Shown: positions 1 through 10,401 of the stretch, in pieces
Position numbering within the stretch: the first letter of the stretch is position 1
Layout of the letters: every line of letters begins with the position of its first letter
NCBI RefSeq assembly: GCF_035222275.1
Contig: NW_026946359.1
Location: forward strand, 3,596,001 to 3,660,000
Direction: 5' to 3'
Origin: Podospora bellae-mahoneyi
Taxonomy: Eukaryota > Ascomycota > Sordariomycetes > Sordariales > Podosporaceae
DNA: 64,000 nt
The notes under the pieces: model-generated
What the model was told of the DNA's origin: nothing
Database searches by the model: none
Seen by the model: the letters and a program-made list of their open reading frames with translations, nothing else
Translations under genes and position numbers: made by a program

Positions 1-993
1 CGTGAATGTGGTATGAGTGTAAGTGTAAGTGGAGGGGTATCTCAAAGTCAAAGTCTTGAAGAGGAAAGACGTGAAGCAACAGAAGTTCAAAAAAAAAAGT
101 ATGCAGTAAGACAGAGCACAGCACAACACAGGGTCTGTAGTATTTCTCAATTTATGTATCAATTCGGGGGGGGGCGTCTCTGCTTGAGTCACCGACTGGA
201 GATGTGGAATGGGGTCCCCTCTTCTGGTGTACGCCGACTGCGGTGAGTGAAAAAACGAAAAACCCTGCTCTTGGGGGGACACCTGCAGGTACGACACCAG
301 CAACCCCGCGGTCGCTAATTGGCTGGCTTGGGGCCTGAAGTGGCCTGAAGTATCAGTGTTTCGCCATTGCACGGGATCTCCCATGCTGTTTCCTGTTTGC
401 CGGGAGACTCCACTAGTGACGACGGATTACGGAATCCACATGGGCAAGACTGGTTGCTTGATTTGATCATTTGAGGTTGGTTCTGTCTGTCTTTTCATAT
501 TCGCTACAAATGTTTTTGGAGGAATCCCTCGAATAATGATTTGTCCCTCCTTTGGACTGATAACTAATAACAAGCAGATAAGGGCGCGCCTAACCCCCAT
601 CGGGTATCAACCCAGGACTCGGCCCGTAGCGGGAATACTTGATCCTTCTTTGTCCCCGAAAACGCCAGTCACGTGCAGGCGGTAGCATTCACAGCCCTCT
701 TTCTTTGGCAATAGGTAGCGCAATATGGCCCCATTGCGGCCGAGCGTGCACGGCAGACGGTAGATTGGGGTTAAAGGGCTGGAAGGCGAATAAAAGACTT
801 CCCGGAGTAAGGTCCGACTATGATTAGCTAGCTAAACAGCTGCCGCCCGTGGGAAAGGGTGTGGAGTGGCACAGCGACCCGAGATGGGAGCATTGGAAAC
901 AATGACCCCAGCCCACCACGCCCACGCCGACCCATTGATCCTCGATACCACCACCGCCCCAGGCTGACAAAAAAACCTGTTCTGGCCGCCATA
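1..993. other. Gene-free left edge and upstream region of the Zn2Cys6 regulator
   Basis: No reading frame here resembles a protein family. Short open frames exist on both strands but are not conserved-looking. The stretch probably holds the promoter and 5' leader of the regulator that starts at 994. An in-frame ATG at 859 could extend that protein by 45 residues, but the added residues are low in complexity and rich in Pro and Arg. Confidence 0.6.
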
Positions 994-3432
994 ATGCCGA
1001 GCTCCAGATCGACTTCGCCATTTGACAAGCTGTCGTACGGCACCAGCACCAGCTCGCTACGCCGACTGCTCCCCGCATCGAACGATGAAGCAGCGAGTGA
1101 GGCTTCGGTGAATCTCGAAACTAGCCCGACCCCGGGGTCCTCGGCCGCGGGGACTGGGCAGGCTGCTCCGCGGAGAAGGAGGCAAGCTACCACGGCTGCG
1201 TGTCGGGCCTGTCGAAAGAGAAAGTCAAAGGTGTGAAGGCTCCGTACCCATTTTTCATATAGCATTGTTGAACCATAGCTGATATGTCTTGTTGTCTTGC
1301 AGTGTGATGGTGCACGCCCAACATGTTCAGTATGTCGTGACCGGAAAACAAAGTGCGAGTTTGATACGATTGCCGCGACCGAGACCCATACCCAAGCCCT
1401 GAAGCGCAAGTACACCGAGCTTCTGCAACAAAAGAGCACATTCGAACAGATCTATGAGGTCCTTCGGTCCAGACCGGAAAAGGAAGCCGAAGAAATCTTC
1501 CAGCGGATACGGAGGGGCGCAGAGGCCAGCTCCATACTAAGGCATGTCAACTATGGCGACGTGCTTGTGCAGATGGCCCTCGTGCCGGAAACGCGGTTTC
1601 GATACGAGTTTCCCTACCTGCCGGATATGCCCATCTACCTTCAAAGACACGACAACCCATACCTCGACTCGGAGGTCTTTGACTGTGCTTTGCGGGGGGC
1701 TGTCGAGCAACCGCAACCACAGCAGCAACGGGCCTTGCCTAGCGTGAACGACATGTTGGGATCTCCCCGTGACGCCTTGGACCAGCGGGATCCATACCTG
1801 AAGCCGTATTCCTCTGCCATTGTGGTGGACCCGTGGCTGGACTCGCTCACGCCGTCAAACTGGACGTTGGTGAGCAGTGATGACAATTTCATGCGTCAGG
1901 TTATTCACGATTATTTTCTGTACGACTATGATTGGTTTACTTTTTTCCACAAGGACTACTTTCTGCAGGATATGGCGAGTGACCGACCACGGCACTGCTC
2001 AAGGTTATTGGTCAATGCCGTCCTGTGCATAGGATGTGTAAGTGCTTTCTGACTGCACGTCTTAGTCATTCTGTCCCACTAACAACCGCTCCAGTATTGT
2101 CATCGAAAGCTGCCAGGTCGCTCCGAGTCATGGAACCCCCGAAACATCGGGAACCAGTTCCTCGCCGAGGCCAAGAGGCTCTTTGAGGTTGAAGCCGAGG
2201 TGCCAAGACCGTCTATGCTTGATCCAGAATGGCAGCAAAAGTATCACGACTGGGAGTGCCGCAGGCTAACCACCATTCAGGCGGCGCTCCTGCTCAATGT
2301 CATCTACAACCTGAATGGCTCTGACAGGCTAGGATGGCGGTATACGATCCGGGCCGTGGAAATGGCACACGAAATACGGCTCTTCCAAGCGGTTCCGTCT
2401 CATGTCAGCAGCGACATTCGGTGCGCCAGGGAGTTCACAGCGTGGTGTTTGTTCACCTGGCAAAGTCTCAGCTCCTATCACTACCTCAAGCCACCCTTGA
2501 TGGCCCGGCCGCCGGAAACACCTATGCCAGATCCGTCCGAGAACCCCCAGTGGTGGGGAGAGCTGTGGATACGATATCCCCAAACGCCAGCTCGTCTACC
2601 CACTCACCACGGCCACCTCGCCAAGGCCAGAGCAGACTTTTGGACCATCATGAACGATTTTTCGCTGTTGAGCTTCTCGCAACCTCACGTCAAGATGCCG
2701 CTTGATCAGGTTGTGGGGTTCTACAATCGACTCCGCGGATGGCTACGGAATCTACCTGAGCCATTGACACCCAAACGGCTTGTGCTACCGCATCACCTAA
2801 AGGTTCACATGCATTACAACTGCGTCCTGATCGACCTGCTGAAACCACTGCTCGGTCTGAACTGGAGCGACACCACCCAGCCAAACAAGACACTTGACGA
2901 CGCGCACCACGAAGCGGCTATTCACCTCGAGACGTTGCTCCGGCTGTACTACCTCCGGCACGGCTTCGAGGCCTTTGACGGTTTTTTGCTGCACTTTCTC
3001 GGCAGTTTGAACTTTATCAAGATCAACACGAGGGAGGCGCAGGATAATTCCTTGTTTCTCGAGTCGCACCGCTCAACGATGCTGCTGCTTATGAAGGGGA
3101 TTAGGGACCAGAGCCAGTGTCATACGGTGGCGAAGATGGTGCTACGGCTGCAGGCGCATCTGATGAGGTCGGATGATGTGGCTTTGCTGAAGAGGTTTGT
3201 GGATATAGAGACGGCTAGGTTGGCGTGTGGGCCGGAGAGTCCGAGGTTGGTGGAGGAGGAGGTGATTTTGAGTGACTGGCCGGCGTATGAGATTGGGTTG
3301 GAGGCGAAGGCGGAGCAGAAGAGTAGGGGGGTGGATTTTGCGAGTATGGTCAGTTCGGTGACGGCGGAGGGGGGGGGGGGTGGGTATGGGGAGAGTACGA
3401 GTGGGAGTAGGTCTTCTGCTTCTTCGGGGTAG
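994..3432 (+). CDS. Zn2Cys6 (fungal binuclear cluster) transcription factor
   Basis: Predicted nuclear DNA-binding regulator of about 769 residues in three exons: 994-1230, 1303-2037 and 2095-3432. The binuclear zinc cluster has six cysteines at residues 70, 73, 80, 87, 90 and 97 (CRACRKRKSK then CDGARPTCSVC), the normal C-x2-C-x6-C-x6-C-x2-C-x6-C spacing. Intron 1 cuts the cluster between the second and third cysteine. A short coiled-coil-like stretch (TQALKRKYTELLQQKSTFEQ) follows, as in dimerising members. The rest matches the layout of the fungal-specific transcription factor middle homology region. The tail is Gly/Ser-rich. The ATG at 994 was chosen because upstream in-frame sequence looks non-coding. 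The target genes are unknown; nothing nearby forms an obvious pathway with it. Confidence 0.85.
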
Positions 3433-3995
3433 GCGGGGATGGGATGGGATGGGATGGGATGGGAGGGTAAAATAATACACGACAAGTCGACGAACGGAGG
3501 GATTCCGCTGTGTATGTTTTTCGCTGGTGAAGGACGGATTTTGTTCCGCGGTAGAAGGACACGAAGGGGTAATATATGTGTGCCTAAGAACATGAATGAA
3601 ATTGTACACTTTCTAGAGATTTTGCTTGGATGATGAGATGGTGCTTTAGGAGTGGTTGCCTTGTGTGGGATGGGGTTGTTTATGCAGGACTTTTGGCTGC
3701 CAACGAGTGCGGAATGGATCCGCAAGAGAGAGAGAGAGACGTGCACAGACCATTACCTGATTAGGAAGTTTCCTTGCTGTGTAACAGGGGAAATGTTTGC
3801 TCATGCTCAAGTTCACGATGTGTGGATTGGGTGATGATGGGAGTTGATGGGGTAGTTGGATGTGCCTAGGATAGGATTCTTCTGTCTACATAAGAACAGG
3901 TTCACTCAGTCATGTCGCTACAGTTTACTCGTTCTCACTATCCTTTCTCAACCTTGTACTAAACACAGTCAATTTCCAAGTCCACAGCACCAACC
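3433..3995. other. Intergenic region with a GGGAT pentamer repeat
   Basis: 3' region of the regulator and promoter of the AAA ATPase. Just after the stop codon, about 3436-3464, there are five to six head-to-tail copies of GGGAT. No other feature is visible. The last 100 bases before 3996 are CT- and CA-rich, as in many fungal 5' leaders. Confidence 0.6.
3436..3464 (+). repeat. (GGGAT)n microsatellite, about 5.5 copies
   Basis: Head-to-tail GGGAT units directly downstream of the regulator's stop codon. It is not the fungal telomere repeat TTAGGG. It probably lies in the 3' UTR and would place a G-rich run in the transcript. Confidence 0.85.
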
Positions 3996-6940
3996 ATGGA
4001 TGAGATCGAAGACGTCGTGAGTAAATCTTTCCCCTGATTGAAAATTCCTCACAGATTTGAATCTGACATCTCTCTCAACCAGTCCTACGCCTGCTCCGTA
4101 GCGAGCTTCGAGAACGTTGGACATCCCTCACCAGCAACCAACCCCGCCGACGAAAAGGACAATGCTGTTGTTTACACCACCATCGCAGTCAACGAACACG
4201 GCAAAATAATCTCCAGTTCGTCCCCCTTCCCCTTCCCTCCCCTTTCTTACTCAACCGACTAATGTACTTCCCAGCCCACAACGGCAAACCCCCTCCCCCT
4301 TCCCCCCCTCCTACCAACCACCTTGATCCCACCGCCCCCGTCGTGGAAATCCTCACCACAATCACCACCCCCTCCCCCCACAACAACCGCCAGCAAGGAA
4401 TGATGATGAACCTCCACCGCCCGCCATCCTACCCCTACCGAACCCCCGACATGGAAGATGAAGACAACGACCTCCCCCCCCCGGACCTCATCCCCTCCAT
4501 GATGGGCGACCTGCCTAACAATGCTTTTGGTTTTGGTAAGAAGAAAGAAATGGTAATCCACTCCCCTTACCTCCGGTCTGCGCTTTCGGCTGTGGTGCAA
4601 TACTACCCCGGTTTTGAGGTCATCCAACGGGGGACCGTGCTGAGGATAGCGGAGCCTTACCAGGTGCTTGCGCATCACTGGGGGGAGTTGGAGGAATATA
4701 AAACATCTCAGCCGGACTGCCATGACGGGAGGTATGCAGCCACCACGGCGGCACATATTGATGTCCTCCTCACCTTCCTCGCCGATCTCTACGGCCCCGG
4801 CTTAGATGACGAGAAAAAACGCTGGGCGAAAGGCCGGACGACATACAGCCGCTTCTGGTATCTCCTCAAGCCGGGGAGTGTGGTGTACCGTGAGAAGGAT
4901 GGGGAGTGGACGGGGTGCGTGGTTTCTGGGATTAACTTTCTACGAGCGGCTGGTTCGGTGGAAGGGATGGGGAGTGATGGGATGTTGGTTTACATGTGGG
5001 GGATTGCCTACAAGAAGGGCCTGATGAGACGGGAGATGATACAGAGGATTATTTGGCCTTGGAGTGGGGAGAGGGATATCACTTCCTTACCTGTGGTGCC
5101 TGAGAGATGGGTGAAGGGTGGGGTGAGGGGACAGAGAGTCGAGATGGGGAGACGGTATTGGGGGTTGGCTGGGGGGGTTAGTTATAGGGAGTACGAGGGG
5201 TACTTGGGAGGAGGGAGGACGAGGGGGATGGTGAGTTTTCTTAATGGTTTGGGGAAAGAATTTGGTGGGGGGTGGAAGCTGACTTGAACGTGATAGATCA
5301 AGGGGAAGGTTATTGTCGATCCGGAGGGGTACGAGCGGTTTGCTGAGCAGTCGCCTCATCACCGCATTGCGACGCCCAAGTTTGCCCCTCGCTGGGATCA
5401 GCAGCACACCCCGGCGAGACAGGACAGGTTACCGCAGATGTTGTCACGGTGCAGCTGTGCTGTTTGCAGCAGTAGCCAGGGGAAGCAAGAGCCTAGTCCC
5501 TGGGCAGGGTTTGACGACCTCGACCCGAGATCCTCACCCTTGCCCCGAAACGAGGAGATATATTTCATGGTCATTGGGCCCTTGATCCCAGCTTTTATCC
5601 TCAAAGAACGCCGCTGGGGTAAGTTCCCCCTTTACCCCTTCTTCCCTCCCAACTAACCTCCCACCCCTCCCCCCAAGCGCACATCCGAACCTCCTCCCTG
5701 CACCCTATAACCCCCTCCCCCACCCCCTTCAACCACCTCGTCCTCGACCCATCGACAAAACAAACCCTAAAAGCCGTGATAACCCCTTTCTCCTCCCCCC
5801 CCTCTTCCCCTTCCCAAATCCACCCCTGGCCAAGTGACATAATCCCCGACAAAGGCCTCGGCAGGATCTTCCTCCTCCACGGCCCCCCAGGCGTGGGGAA
5901 AACCCTCACAGCAGAAGTCTGCTCTCTCCTCACCCGCCGCCCATTACTCCCCCTCACCCCCGCCGACCTCCCCCCTTCCCCTTCGGAAATCGAAACCTCG
6001 TTGTCATACTACCTCACCCTGTCGGAACGCTTCGGCGCCCTAGTCCTCATCGACGAGGCAGACGTCTACCTTGAGCGTCGCCAATCCAAAGACCTCCGTC
6101 GTAACAGTCTTGTGTCGGTATTCCTGCGGGCGCTGGAGTATTACAAGGGGGTGATGATGCTCACGACGAACAGAGTGGAGATGTTTGATGATGCTTTTAC
6201 CAGTCGGATTCACGTCGCGTTGCACTATAAAGAACTGGATGAGGAGCAGAGGGGGCAGGTTTGGGAGGTGGGGTTTGATAGGCTGGAACGGGAGAGTAAT
6301 GGGCGGGTGGTGGTTCACACAGCGGCGAGGGAGTGGGTTAAGGGGAAAGAGATGAGGGAGTTGGGGTGGAACGGACGGGAGATTAGGAACGGGCTTCAGA
6401 CTGCTGTTGCGCTGGCGGAGTTTGAGGCAAACGAAAAGGGGTTGGTGGGACGGGTGGTGGTGAAAGAGGGGCATTTGAAAACGGTGGGGGGGTTGAGCAA
6501 GGGGTTTAAGGAGTATATGAGAGAGAGGAAGGGAGGGTTGGAAAAGTAGGTTAGTCTTTTTGTTTTCATTTCTTTTCTTTTTTCTTTTTTTCTTTTTTTA
6601 TTATATATATATATATTTTACTTGGTGGTGATGGTATTGTGGTAGAAGACGAATGCTGATTTCTTTTTGCAGCAGAGAAGACGAAGACGAAGACGAAGGC
6701 GAAGATGAAGAGGAAGAGGAAGAGGAAGAGGAAGAGGAAGAGGAAGAGGGCGATCCCGTCCAAAAACTACCAATCGACCACCCCCTCCGACAGCCCGAGT
6801 ACCAGTTCCAACTCTACCTTTTAGAACAGCAATCCGTCAGGACACAGTGGCGGATAAAGTTGGACAAGTCAAAAAACTCTCCCGCGATGCTCAACGGGAG
6901 GGTGTATGACGACTGGGAAGAGGAGTATCACCATCGTTAG
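3996..6940 (+). CDS. Fungal AAA ATPase with N-terminal DUF7025-like region
   Basis: Protein of about 855 residues built from six exons: 3996-4016, 4083-4215, 4275-5230, 5297-5618, 5678-6545 and 6673-6940. The AAA module has Walker A GPPGVGKT (residues about 546-553) and Walker B VLIDEAD (about 600-606). The N-terminal two thirds resembles the DUF7025-type domain found before the ATPase in many filamentous-fungal AAA proteins, including IKGKVIVDPEGY. The last exon encodes an acidic Glu run, then PEYQFQLYLLEQQ, a motif that recurs in fungal proteins of this group. The first coding exon is only 21 nt. The intron before the last exon holds a long T-rich and TA-repeat tract. Substrate and location are unknown; BCS1-like or chromatin-associated roles cannot be separated from sequence. 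Exons 3 and 5 run from C-rich to G-rich codons. Confidence 0.75.
6691..6749 (+). repeat. Purine GAAGAG/GACGAA repeat coding for a Glu/Asp run
   Basis: Perfect to near-perfect hexamer and trimer repeats in the last exon of the AAA ATPase gene, encoding an acidic tract of roughly 20 residues. Slippage in this tract should alter only the length of the acidic run. Confidence 0.8.
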
Positions 6941-7296
6941 CCCTCAGACCTGAGAGACAGGCTTCACTACCATCTTTGCCCTCTTCCAAATGTCTCACAG
7001 ATCATCAGTACTATCCAAGTAGCTCCAAAACATCACCTTGCTCTACTTGCGCCGATTCATCTCTATAAGGTAGCGCTTTCCCTTGCTGTTGATCTTATTA
7101 GTCCGTTTCTCTCGCTCCTGGTTCAAAACCATGCCCGCAAATGACTAGTATATATATTTCCCTTGCCGACTCCCAACTCCTTGCTAAATAACCCATCCAC
7201 AAAAGAAAAAGCCGACCCCAGTCCCAATCCCAATCCCAAAATAATCTAGTACCCCTACGCCTACCCAGCCTCCCCTCACACACAAAAAAAAAACCC
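6941..7296. other. Convergent intergenic region
   Basis: 3' ends of the AAA ATPase (+) and ATG6 (-) face each other here. A repeated CCCAAT-like run (tcccaatcccaatccc) occurs at about 7220-7240. I see no gene or RNA. Confidence 0.6.
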
Positions 7297-8766
7297 TCAT
7301 CCACCCCCGGCCCCCCTCCCGTTACTCATCGAATTCACATTACTCGCATGCGCCAACAAAAACTTGCAGCACGTCAACGTCAACTTGCAAGCCTTTGTCC
7401 ACCCATCATCCTGCGCAATCCCCAGCTTGATGCTCACATCCATAATCTTGTCCCCCTCGATCCTGTACGGCAGCGCGAGCGGCGTCCCCTCCCTCGCCGT
7501 CTGCTTCTGTACAAAGTCGCCCAGCTGCCTCACCAGCTCCAGAAACGCCACCATCGCCTGGTCAAACTTCCTATGCATGATTGTGATGCCAAAGGGCATG
7601 TCCCCGCTAGAGAACAGCTCCAAAACATGACGCTTCGGCGCGGGTGGAGGGGCGCTCCTGGCCGAGCCGTACCGGCTCGAGGAGGGGGATTGGTATTCCA
7701 ACTTGATGATTCGGGAGCAAGACCCCATGGGCTGGGGCTCGTAGCCGTCAAAGTGGTAGTTGAGCTTCTCGGCGACTGTCACGATGAGCAAAAGGGCGTG
7801 GCCCCAGGCGGCGTTGATCTCGGGCCAGTCGACCGGGCGGGCGTGCAAGCGGCCTAGGCGGAGGCCGTTGATGGTGGCAAAGGTTCCGTCGTGGCTGATG
7901 CAGAATGTGTCGTTGTATACGTTGCTGCGTTGGAGCTTCTCGAGCTGGCGGGAATCGTGGTCAAAGGTGCTGTTAATGCTGTCGCGTTCGTCTTGAAAAT
8001 GGGCTAGTCGAGAGGCGAAGGCGTTGCGTTCCCTCCAAAAGACGTCTTCTTGAGCGTCGACCTTCTCGGCCTCTTCTTCGAGTGCAAGGAGCTCGAGATC
8101 TAGTTTGGCCCTTTCCTCCTCTAGCTGCTCGATTTCTCTGCGGCGCTCGGCCACGGCTTGGCTGGCCCTCCGGAGGGCTTCGTCCTGGGCTCGAATCTCG
8201 TCGTCTGTGGGTGCGCTGGCCTGTATCTCTTTGAGGCAAGCGATATACGCGTCCCGCTCACGGTTTGTCGCCTCGAGTCTTTTCTGTAATTCCTCCAATA
8301 AAAGCTCGGTGCACTCGACGCACACTGGGTGGTCTATATCGGATCGCGCTGACAAGATCTCGAACAGTTTGGCGATGCGCTCCATCTCATAAGACTTGTC
8401 GTCGTCTGGCGGCCCATCATTTCCTCCATTCGCCGGTTGCGCCGAGGAAGCATCTTGTTGCTGTGGTTGTTGGCTTCTGTGTGGTGTTATCTGAGACTCA
8501 GTCAGGAAGATGAATGACATGGAACTGTCGCTGGCTCGTGGGGGTCCTCCATGTCTCTTGAACATGGGTTGACCGGCCTGTCGAACAGCCTTCTCGTAGG
8601 TGGACTTGCGCGCCCTGTCCTGGGAGTGTAGAGTTCGCGATGCGGCTGGGGGTTTCTTGGGTGGTTGCTGTGAGTGTGTCGCCACGAGGAGATCATAGGC
8701 GGCCGGATTGAGGTCCTCCAGAGAGCCGTCGAGCTTCAGAGGGCCGCGGCATTTCTGGCAAAACAT
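7297..8766 (-). CDS. ATG6: Atg6/Vps30 (beclin-1) autophagy protein
   Basis: Intronless gene for 489 residues, a usual length for fungal Atg6. It acts in the Vps34 phosphatidylinositol 3-kinase complexes that start autophagosome formation and serve vacuolar sorting. Visible parts: an N-terminal CxxC (MFCQKCRGPL), the conserved SFIFLTESQ motif near residue 85, a long coiled coil of about residues 165-270 rich in Glu, Arg and Leu, then the evolutionarily conserved domain starting around FCISHDGTFATINGLRLGRL and continuing through WPEINAAWGHALLL and MGSCSRIIKLE. The start at 8766 gives the typical N-terminus. It is divergent from VTI1, another membrane-traffic gene, with 388 bp between the starts. 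Confidence 0.96.
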   Translation of the reverse strand: MFCQKCRGPLKLDGSLEDLNPAAYDLLVATHSQQPPKKPPAASRTLHSQDRARKSTYEKAVRQAGQPMFKRHGGPPRASDSSMSFIFLTESQITPHRSQQPQQQDASSAQPANGGNDGPPDDDKSYEMERIAKLFEILSARSDIDHPVCVECTELLLEELQKRLEATNRERDAYIACLKEIQASAPTDDEIRAQDEALRRASQAVAERRREIEQLEEERAKLDLELLALEEEAEKVDAQEDVFWRERNAFASRLAHFQDERDSINSTFDHDSRQLEKLQRSNVYNDTFCISHDGTFATINGLRLGRLHARPVDWPEINAAWGHALLLIVTVAEKLNYHFDGYEPQPMGSCSRIIKLEYQSPSSSRYGSARSAPPPAPKRHVLELFSSGDMPFGITIMHRKFDQAMVAFLELVRQLGDFVQKQTAREGTPLALPYRIEGDKIMDVSIKLGIAQDDGWTKACKLTLTCCKFLLAHASNVNSMSNGRGAGGG

Positions 8767-9154
8767 CTTGTGCCGGAGATCTAAAGAGTCTCAAGGTGTA
8801 GCTGATAGAGATAAAAGGTAGATAAATAGATGATCTGGCGGGGAGGTAGGCACCAGTCGCTCTAGGTGGGCTGGACAGTGGACGTCACAGTTAAACAACA
8901 CCCCTGTCCCCGGCACGCAAGCACCCCCGCCCGCATGCGACTCAGCGGCCGGCTGGTCGGGGGGTTAAGGTGACCTCCCCAGGCTGTCATGTGCGTGCCA
9001 GCCACTGGCCCGTGCTTGCATGTCGTAGTCGCAGTCGTCGTCGCCGCAACCAACCCAGCCAACCTGGAACTTTGACTTTGACAAACATCAAGCAACAAGT
9101 AAATACCAACGACTAGCCGGGGCGTTCAGGTCTCAGCCCAAAACTGCCATCACC
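8767..9154. promoter_or_regulatory. Shared divergent promoter of ATG6 and VTI1
   Basis: 388 bp separate the start codons of ATG6 (leftward) and VTI1 (rightward), so both promoters must lie here. The region contains one GACGTCAC element (8881-8888) and otherwise GC-rich sequence without a clear TATA box. Confidence 0.7.
8881..8888 (-). promoter_or_regulatory. CRE/ATF-like element TGACGTC
   Basis: GACGTCAC on the plus strand reads GTGACGTC on the minus strand, the core bound by bZIP factors of the ATF/CREB type. It lies about 115 bp upstream of the ATG6 start and 270 bp upstream of VTI1. A single match of this length can occur by chance. Confidence 0.35.
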
Positions 9155-9960
9155 ATGTCCAACCCCCTCGACACCGACGCCGGCACCGAGCTCTTCAAGC
9201 ACTACGAATCAGAATACCTGCTCGTCCGCGCCGACCTGACCCAGAAACTCGACCAAATCAATGAGCTATCCGGCGAGCCCAGAAAGGCCGCCCTCAGCGC
9301 GGCAGAGCGGGCGCTGGAGGAAACCGACGAGCTAGTGGGCCAGATGCAGATGGAGAAGCAAAACGTCCCCTCGTCTCAGCGCACAGCAATCAACAGACGG
9401 ATCCGCGACTACAAGAGCGATGTCGATGGATACAGGCGAAAGCTGCGGACTCTGGCCGAGGACAGGAGTGCGCTTTTTGGGGGACGGTACACGGACAATC
9501 CCGGTGGTGCTTCTGGGGATGCGCAGCTGGAGCAGAGGCAGCAGTTGTTGTCTGGTAGGTTTCTAGGAAGCCAAAGGAAGAGGAATCTGAAGCTGATTGA
9601 TGATAAAGGGACCGATCGTTTGGACCGCAGCACTCAGCGCCTGAAGGCTAGTCAACAGCTGGCGAACGAGACCGAGTTCATCGGTGCCAACACTCTGGCC
9701 ACGCTGCAACAGCAGCGCGAGACGATTGAGCACACCACGCGCGTTATGTACGAGAGCGAGGGTTATGTCGATCGCAGTTTGAAGAGCATCAAGGGCATTG
9801 CCCGTAGGTATGGCGTTTGCTGTGCACCCCTTTGGACTCTCAAAATCACATACTTACTTGTTATCTGTCTAGGATGGCTACCAATCGGATAATCACCATC
9901 GCCATCATCACCGTCTTGGTTTTGCTCATCTTTGCTGTCATCTTTAGCAAGTTCAAATGA
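9155..9960 (+). CDS. VTI1: Vti1 Q-SNARE
   Basis: Membrane-fusion SNARE of 246 residues in two exons, 9155-9807 and 9873-9960. Vti1 acts in Golgi-endosome-vacuole traffic and in fusion of autophagosomes with the vacuole. The N-terminal helical bundle is followed by the SNARE helix (around DRLDRSTQRLKASQQLANE), then a C-terminal membrane anchor (RIITIAIITVLVLLIFAVIF) and a very short tail, SKFK. The intron falls immediately before the anchor, so exon 2 supplies RMATNRI and the membrane segment. The donor is gtatgg and the acceptor tctag. Length and architecture are normal for the family. Confidence 0.96.
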
Positions 9961-10401
9961 TTGATGTGTGAATTGTTTGTTTTACAGGCTGGCGAAACGG
10001 TTAGAAGGAGTTATTTATTGGCTGTACTAGGGTTATGGATGGGTCAGCATGATTTGAGTTGCTTGTAAAACACGGTCTTTTTTCCTCCCTCTCTCTCACT
10101 GCTCTTATCTCGGCTTCTTTTGGCTGTGTGTTTTGTTGTGTAAATGTACATACTGCCACTTGCGTAATAAATGGAGCTTCTCTTATCAGTTGGTTAATGC
10201 GGGGTTATCGCCCACCCACCCACCACGACCATGATCCCGGCGCCCGGAGGGGGGACTCATAAACAAACGGGGGGTGGTGGCATACCTTTTGATAATTCCT
10301 CCGAGTTCGTGCTGGGATTTTAGGAAAGTCAACTTATCAATTTCGTCCGGTTTGAACCTTTTTCCTTGTCTGTGAGACGGGAGACACAAGATTGGGCAAA
10401 G
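9961..10401. other. Intergenic region between VTI1 and urease
   Basis: Contains the VTI1 3' UTR and the urease promoter. I see no gene, RNA or strong repeat. Confidence 0.6.

Noticed and set aside
3436-3464. Internal telomere repeat
   Set aside because: The unit is GGGAT, not the fungal TTAGGG, and it is only about 30 bp long.
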